Part shown: piece by piece, positions 60,801 to 64,000 of the stretch | Position numbering within the stretch: the first letter of the stretch is position 1 | Layout of the letters: each line of letters starts with the position of its first letter | Assembly: GCA_027574665.1 (NCBI GenBank) | Contig: CM050652.1 | Span: forward strand, 34,987,631-35,051,630 | Reading direction: 5' to 3' | DNA from: Rhynochetos jubatus | Lineage: Eukaryota; Chordata; Aves; Eurypygiformes; Rhynochetidae | Length of the DNA: 64,000 nucleotides | The notes under the pieces: model-generated | Databases searched by the model: none | Seen by the model: the letters and a program-made list of their open reading frames with translations, nothing else | What the model was told of the DNA's origin: nothing | Program-made: the position numbers and the translations under genes

Positions 60801-61627
60801 GTAGGTAGTTTCTGCATACGGCCTTGCTTGTCCTTTCGTCTGCCTTTTTTTTGGATTCTTAAATTGGAACCAAAATCTGTTCCCTCCTCTCTTTTGGTTG
60901 GCACGTTGTCAGCTTATCCCTGGTGGTGTTTGTTTTCTTCCACCTTGGAATGGAACAGATTAAAATGTTTCAGTTCTCTTTGAGTTTCTTTTTGTGGTTG
61001 CTGCATTTCTGAAATCTTTGATGTTTGTGATGATCTTTCTTCTTGGAATGGTTAACCTCTCTCGCCTACTGCTGAGTTCTAGATGCAAATATTCAAATAA
61101 TCTTAACTTTTAAATACCTGACTCTTCACTAAAATATATATTGTTTTATTGAGACCATCTAAGCTTAGTTCATTCATAGAATGTTATGAATGCTGCCTGT
61201 ACCTTTCACAGTAGCGTTTTATTCTGACTGAAAATATTGCAGTTGGCATCAATCATCTGTGCCTTTTAAACTAATTCCTATGCACACAAAATTATGTTTC
61301 AGACAGCAGAGGGAGCTCAAAAATAGTTTTTTATGTTGGTGGTGGTTTTTATTATCCAGCAGGGCATCTTGCGTCAATCCGTGTATCTCAACATAAAAAT
61401 TAAATGTAGAAAAAAAGATGTTTGATTGCTAGAATTAGATTGGTTAATTCTATCACTTTGTTTTTCTGAACAGGAAGCAATGCAGCGGGGAATACTGGTT
61501 CAGCACAAACTAACCCAGGAGTGCTTGGAATGGGAGGAGGTGCAACTGTATTACCTGCCTTTGAGTACAGAGGCACTTGGATACCTATCCTGAATGTAAC
61601 AGTACAAGGCAGTGCTAAAGCTACCTA
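30755..61627 (+). CDS. MON2: MON2 (partial: first 11 coding exons), Golgi/endosome regulator
   Basis: Large peripheral membrane scaffold of the trans-Golgi network and endosomes, related to the BIG/GBF Arf-GEFs but without a Sec7 domain. In the family it works with DOPEY and ATP9A-type flippase in endosome-to-Golgi recycling (established knowledge). Exons: 30755-30865, 46246-46309, 50496-50623, 51460-51591, 54504-54633, 55175-55272, 55923-56048, 56803-56997, 58659-58783, 59182-59321, 61474-61627. All introns are GT-AG and all junctions keep frame. They encode residues 1 to ~467 of a protein of about 1,700. The DCB dimerisation region lies at roughly residues 8-180 and the HUS region from about 200 to 370, followed by a low-complexity Gly/Asn/Thr linker. 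The start is the first ATG in the 5' leader and encodes [17 protein letters not shown]. Intron 1 is 15.4 kb. The remaining ~73% of the gene lies beyond the window. Confidence 0.97.
35673..36266 (-). mobile_element. Solo LTR of an avian endogenous retrovirus
   Basis: 594-bp unit bounded by TG...CA (tgtcatgg ... ggcaca). Read on the minus strand it has a TATA box (catataaag at 35990-35998) and, about 185 bp further on, an ATTAAA polyadenylation signal (35800-35805), giving U3-R-U5 order and minus orientation. Flanking 5-mers ctttc and ttttc (one mismatch) may be a target-site duplication, which would fit the 5-bp size of ERVL-type elements. The sequence resembles abundant LTRs in songbird and other avian genomes; the exact family needs a repeat library. 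No internal gag/pol/env region lies beside it. Confidence 0.8.
36544..36577 (-). mobile_element. Second, truncated LTR terminus
   Basis: gaaaattaactctgtccc followed by agccaaaaccagcaca matches the end of the solo LTR at about 36233-36266 in the same orientation, with about 7 differences. Only about 34 bp are recognisable, 277 bp downstream of the full LTR. Confidence 0.6.
40090..40440 (-). mobile_element. CR1 LINE fragment, - strand, disrupted by an inverted duplication
   Basis: Antisense CR1 RT C-terminal region: gatacagcccagcctgcggt, tggccgcctttgttgc, gctcactgctggctctt, then gcctttgttgaacttcatga and agcccatttctcaggct. A segment near the middle is present a second time in inverted orientation (40279-40312), creating a hairpin. 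Boundaries are approximate. Confidence 0.8.
40279..40364. repeat. Near-perfect palindrome, 34-bp arms, 18-nt loop
   Basis: Left arm 40279-40312 (starts aagttcaacaaaggcc) and right arm 40331-40364 (ends ggcctttgttgaactt) are reverse complements with a single mismatch, which is G.T. Transcribed with MON2 it would be a fully paired 34-bp stem with one G.U wobble. Confidence 0.95.
43783..44200 (-). mobile_element. CR1 LINE 3' fragment, - strand
   Basis: Antisense CR1 3' end: cacagaatggtaagggttgg, aagggacctccggagatag, tctagtccaacccccctgcc, then gggcagcctgtcccagtgct and ctcagcctttcctcataaga. The minus-strand reading includes [20 protein letters not shown], a CR1 RT C-terminal signature. 5'-truncated. 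Confidence 0.92.
46246..46309 (+). CDS. MON2: MON2 exon 2
   Basis: 64 bp encoding [20 protein letters not shown] then A, residues 38-58, ending phase 1. Acceptor gtcttccag, donor gtaatt. It lies 15.4 kb from exon 1. DCB region. Confidence 0.95.
46310..50495 (+). other. MON2: MON2 intron 2
   Basis: 4.2-kb AT-rich intron; no repeat or gene recognised. A more GC-rich patch lies at about 49970-50350, with no family signature. Confidence 0.6.
50496..50623 (+). CDS. MON2: MON2 exon 3
   Basis: Residues 59-101, (A)[19 protein letters not shown] then [20 protein letters not shown] and VSE. Armadillo/HEAT-like helices of the DCB region. The acceptor gaaag is preceded by a T-rich stretch (atctctcttt); donor gtaaga. 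Confidence 0.95.
50624..51459 (+). other. MON2: MON2 intron 3
   Basis: AT-rich intron; nothing recognised. Confidence 0.6.
51460..51591 (+). CDS. MON2: MON2 exon 4
   Basis: 44 codons, [20 protein letters not shown] to ...VVHDEALSK (residues 102-145). DCB region helices. Acceptor tttgtag, donor gtaaga. Confidence 0.96.
51592..54503 (+). other. MON2: MON2 intron 4
   Basis: 2.9-kb intron with a G/T-rich low-complexity tract at about 52325-52375, a pyrimidine-rich stretch at 52940-53090 and a T18 run near 54385. No coding or RNA gene recognised. Confidence 0.6.
54504..54633 (+). CDS. MON2: MON2 exon 5
   Basis: Residues 146-188, [20 protein letters not shown] then [20 protein letters not shown] and RYK. 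Ends phase 1 before donor gtgggc. End of the DCB region. Confidence 0.96.
54634..55174 (+). other. MON2: MON2 intron 5
   Basis: AT-rich intron; nothing recognised. Confidence 0.6.
55175..55272 (+). CDS. MON2: MON2 exon 6
   Basis: Residues 189-221, (D)[19 protein letters not shown] then [13 protein letters not shown]. The first part is the hydrophilic linker between DCB and HUS. Acceptor ttacacag, donor gtagtt. Confidence 0.94.
55273..55922 (+). other. MON2: MON2 intron 6
   Basis: Intron with nothing recognised besides a T-rich tract before the acceptor. Confidence 0.6.
55923..56048 (+). CDS. MON2: MON2 exon 7
   Basis: 42 codons, [20 protein letters not shown] then [20 protein letters not shown] and LQ (residues 222-263). 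Contains the HUS-box type sequence seen in large Arf-GEF relatives. Acceptor ctttttaag, donor gtgagt. Confidence 0.96.
56049..56802 (+). other. MON2: MON2 intron 7
   Basis: AT-rich intron; nothing recognised. Confidence 0.6.
56803..56997 (+). CDS. MON2: MON2 exon 8
   Basis: 65 codons, [20 protein letters not shown] to ...LIKQFYSLL (residues 264-328), including a Ser/Pro-rich loop [15 protein letters not shown] region. Acceptor ctttttcag, donor gtaaga. The following intron carries a CR1 about 75 bp downstream. Confidence 0.96.
57073..58176 (+). mobile_element. CR1 LINE, + strand, about 1.1 kb, in MON2 intron 8
   Basis: Sense CR1 starting inside the RT domain. Degenerate [20 protein letters not shown] and [20 protein letters not shown] are followed by [36 protein letters not shown] and [10 protein letters not shown]. 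The 3' region follows (ttggacctagatggtcttta and aaccaggctatgattc). It has several frameshifts and its terminal tail is shortened. 5'-truncated and non-functional, but the longest CR1 reading here. Confidence 0.92.
58659..58783 (+). CDS. MON2: MON2 exon 9
   Basis: Residues 329-369, [20 protein letters not shown] then [20 protein letters not shown] and L, ending phase 2 in an Arg codon. HUS region. Acceptor tcttttag, donor gtatta. Confidence 0.95.
58784..59181 (+). other. MON2: MON2 intron 9
   Basis: Short AT-rich intron; nothing recognised. Confidence 0.6.
59182..59321 (+). CDS. MON2: MON2 exon 10
   Basis: Completes Arg then [33 protein letters not shown] and [13 protein letters not shown] (to residue 416). 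The end is a variable linker. Acceptor actttccag, donor gtaaag. Confidence 0.95.
59322..61473 (+). other. MON2: MON2 intron 10
   Basis: 2.2-kb T-rich intron; no repeat family or RNA gene recognised. An open frame at 59401-59616 has no family signature. Confidence 0.6.
61474..61627 (+). CDS. MON2: MON2 exon 11 (last exon in window)
   Basis: Residues 417-467: a Gly/Asn/Thr-rich linker [20 protein letters not shown], then the conserved [20 protein letters not shown] and GSAKATY. It ends phase 2 before donor gtaagt. No later MON2 exon is visible before 64000. Confidence 0.95.
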
Positions 61628-64000
61628 GTAAGTATCTATTTTTTAATCAGTGAATATTGAAGTTTTTGTTTCACTGGCATTGAGGTATTTTTTCTTTGTC
61701 AGTGCCACGAGGTATTCTGATTTTTCACTGTTTTATCCAAATACTTTGAATTCTGATCCAAATATCCCCTATGGCTTTAGCATCTGTTGGATTTTTTTTT
61801 TTTCTATCATACTGTTGCCGTATTAACTCTTCATTTTTAGGCCTCACTACAGTATATAACAATTTTAGAATATCTTTTGCTGGGTTGTGTGAAAAAATTA
61901 GGGGATTAAGCAGATGGGACATCAGTGGGAGTGAAAAATGGGTTTCATACACCAGCTTTTCCGCATCTACAGTTTCTGTTGAACAGGAAGTATATTGCGG
62001 TAGGCAGTGGCTGGGTTGTCATTCCCTAACAATCTATTTACCTGTGTATGAAGGTTAGACTGTCAGTGCTTCTTATGACCAATTATTTTGCCACCAATTT
62101 GTATAAGGGAGATTGTGCTCTCAGTTTAGAGCTGTGAATACTACGTTACTTTTGAAACAGAGGAAGGTTTTTGTACAGCCCATGAAATTTTGGCATACTA
62201 ATACTCAGTGAAATCAGCAAATAGCCTGGATCTCAATACTTGTAAAGACAGAAATTCCTTTGTCTGCCTTTGAGATATAGTACAAATTCATCCTCAGATT
62301 TCAGGCATTTAACATGTATGTGTTGATTTGTCTTTTTGTTCCAGAAAGGGCTGTGAATGTTTTTTTAGGTTACCTGACTGTTCTCAGGAAACTGAAATTC
62401 TTAATGAAAGTGGATGAAAGCTAGTTCATGCTTTGGCCAGCTACTACAACCTTCTGCTTTTCTTCCCTTTTTTTATTTTTTTTTTTTTCCCCTCTTTACT
62501 TTCTGTTCTTAACTGGCTCAGGAACATTGCCACCACCGTCATAGTCTCCTGTGCTGCTCTGGCCTTCCTTGTGTCTTATCTTTGGATCCCTCCAGGGACT
62601 CCATGATTCCCTCTGAGTAATTTTTGCATTCTTTGTCTCTTCTGTGTGAGATTACAGAATTCTTCCTAGCATGTCTTGTCACCACTTTGTCTCCTATCTT
62701 GTACTTTTTTCTGTAGCCCCTGCATATAAGGAGACAACTAACTGTAGATTTGAGTCACATCCTAGCGTTGATTTTCTGCTACTGCCATTAGATTTTCATA
62801 CAATGGCCACATTCTTACACTTTTACACAATGATTTAATGGGAGATAATGAATTGTGAACAGAGATCGCAGAGGTCTTTTTGCCATTGTGGGCCTGTCTC
62901 TTTCCAGACCACTATGCCTATGAGGAAGTAAGTGTTCGTAAGAGGAAGAGACAAAGACTACCCCAGTTTTCTCATGGCCATTCCCATGTAGCTGTAACAA
63001 CTCACCTCATTTACTCCATAGCTTGCTTTTCCATCTTTGAAAGTAAGAGTACATGACCTCTACCTCACAGGTACATTGTAACTATTAAAACTCATTAATA
63101 ATTTTAATTAGAGCCATATATATACACTTCTTGTAGACAGAAGGTGAAATGTTGACCGTTTGATTTACCTATACTGCCTATGCCCCCAGATATCTAAGGC
63201 AGCCATCTTCAGAAAATTAGAGGTAAGAACTGAAGTGTTACATGTTTGGGTGAAGGAAAATCCGTTGTGCAGAAAAGAGTGGTGACACTACAGTATAAAA
63301 GTGTCTTTGGTATATTGCAGCTGGAATGCCTTGCCTTTTTAAGAGAAGTTTGTAGGGCAAATGATAAAATAGTGGTTGTTGGGATAGCAGGTAGTTTCTA
63401 TAGCAGACTGTCTTTCCTTATGTAGAAGCTGCTGCTGTGGCAGCTACAATCTGTTTCCTGTTGAATTTGTAACTCAGCAGTTCTTCATGTGCTTTTAAGG
63501 TAAAATACAAAGAGAAGTGGCAATGGGGCTGCAATTCCAGCATGTTTTTCAGCAGTGAATCATGTAGACATTTCCTCTTTATAGAACTAACTTCCATTGT
63601 TTACCTGTGCATGTAGGTGATTAATATTTGGTCATATATTATCTAGCTATGGCAGACTTTTATCGTCATATGGACTCAAAGACAATGATAATAGAATGTC
63701 TGGCTTGTTCTCACTTTGCTGTAACTATGTTCACACGGTCGTGGTTTTCTGACCGATTTCCTCTGTTCCTTTGTACTTGTGTTCTTCTGACTAGGTTCTG
63801 TTTCAGTGGCTTTAAGGAAAATAATAAAAAAAGTAGAATAATTCATTCAGTGATGCTGGTATATGTTAACGCATGTAGTGTTATTTAAAAAAAGTACTTG
63901 ACGATCTAAATACTGTACTCAGGGTTTGTATCCTTTAATTTACTATTTTATTTAGTGACTCATTTAGTCTCTGATTTAACGACTTAATCAAGAAGTTTGT
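61628..64000 (+). other. MON2: MON2 intron 11 (continues past window)
   Basis: AT-rich, T-biased intronic sequence running to the window edge. No further MON2 exon is seen; the next expected coding segment (beginning with a Leu-Glu-Met-Leu type sequence) is absent. Confidence 0.7.

Overview
This is a vertebrate nuclear genome window, almost certainly from a bird. It holds parts of two split protein-coding genes in the same orientation, separated by about 14 kb. The interspersed repeats are dominated by CR1 LINEs, several with the characteristic ATTCTGTGATTCTGTGAT-type 3' tail, plus one solo LTR of an avian endogenous-retrovirus type. CR1 dominance is what points to birds (possibly a neoavian or passerine); the sequence alone does not name the species.

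Layout. Positions 1-15024 carry the 3' half of USP15 (+ strand): a long intron containing several CR1 fragments (1-5730), then 14 coding exons (5731-15024) encoding the last ~677 residues of the ubiquitin-specific protease, then a 3' UTR with several AATAAA signals (last good one at 16725). Positions ~16750-29870 are intergenic, with one well-preserved CR1 (18290-18914) and no recognisable protein gene. Positions ~29870-31420 form a CpG island with very G-rich tracts, and the MON2 start codon is at 30755. From there to the end of the window is the 5' part of MON2 (+ strand): 11 coding exons between 30755 and 61627 encoding the first ~467 residues (DCB and HUS regions), with a 15.4-kb first intron. 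Both genes run off the window (USP15 upstream, MON2 downstream). The USP15-MON2 head-to-tail order is the same as on human 12q14.1.

The two genes are not known to work together. USP15 is a cytosolic/nuclear deubiquitinase; MON2 is a Golgi/endosome scaffold related to large Arf-GEFs but lacking a Sec7 domain.

I found no undescribed multi-gene system. The most interesting structures are: a 5S rRNA-like sequence fused to a CR1 fragment at the very start of the window; a 34-bp-arm near-perfect palindrome inside a CR1 copy in MON2 intron 1; a probable GC-AG intron in USP15; and an apparent reversal of strand composition in the intergenic region that suggests a divergent antisense transcript from the MON2 CpG island.
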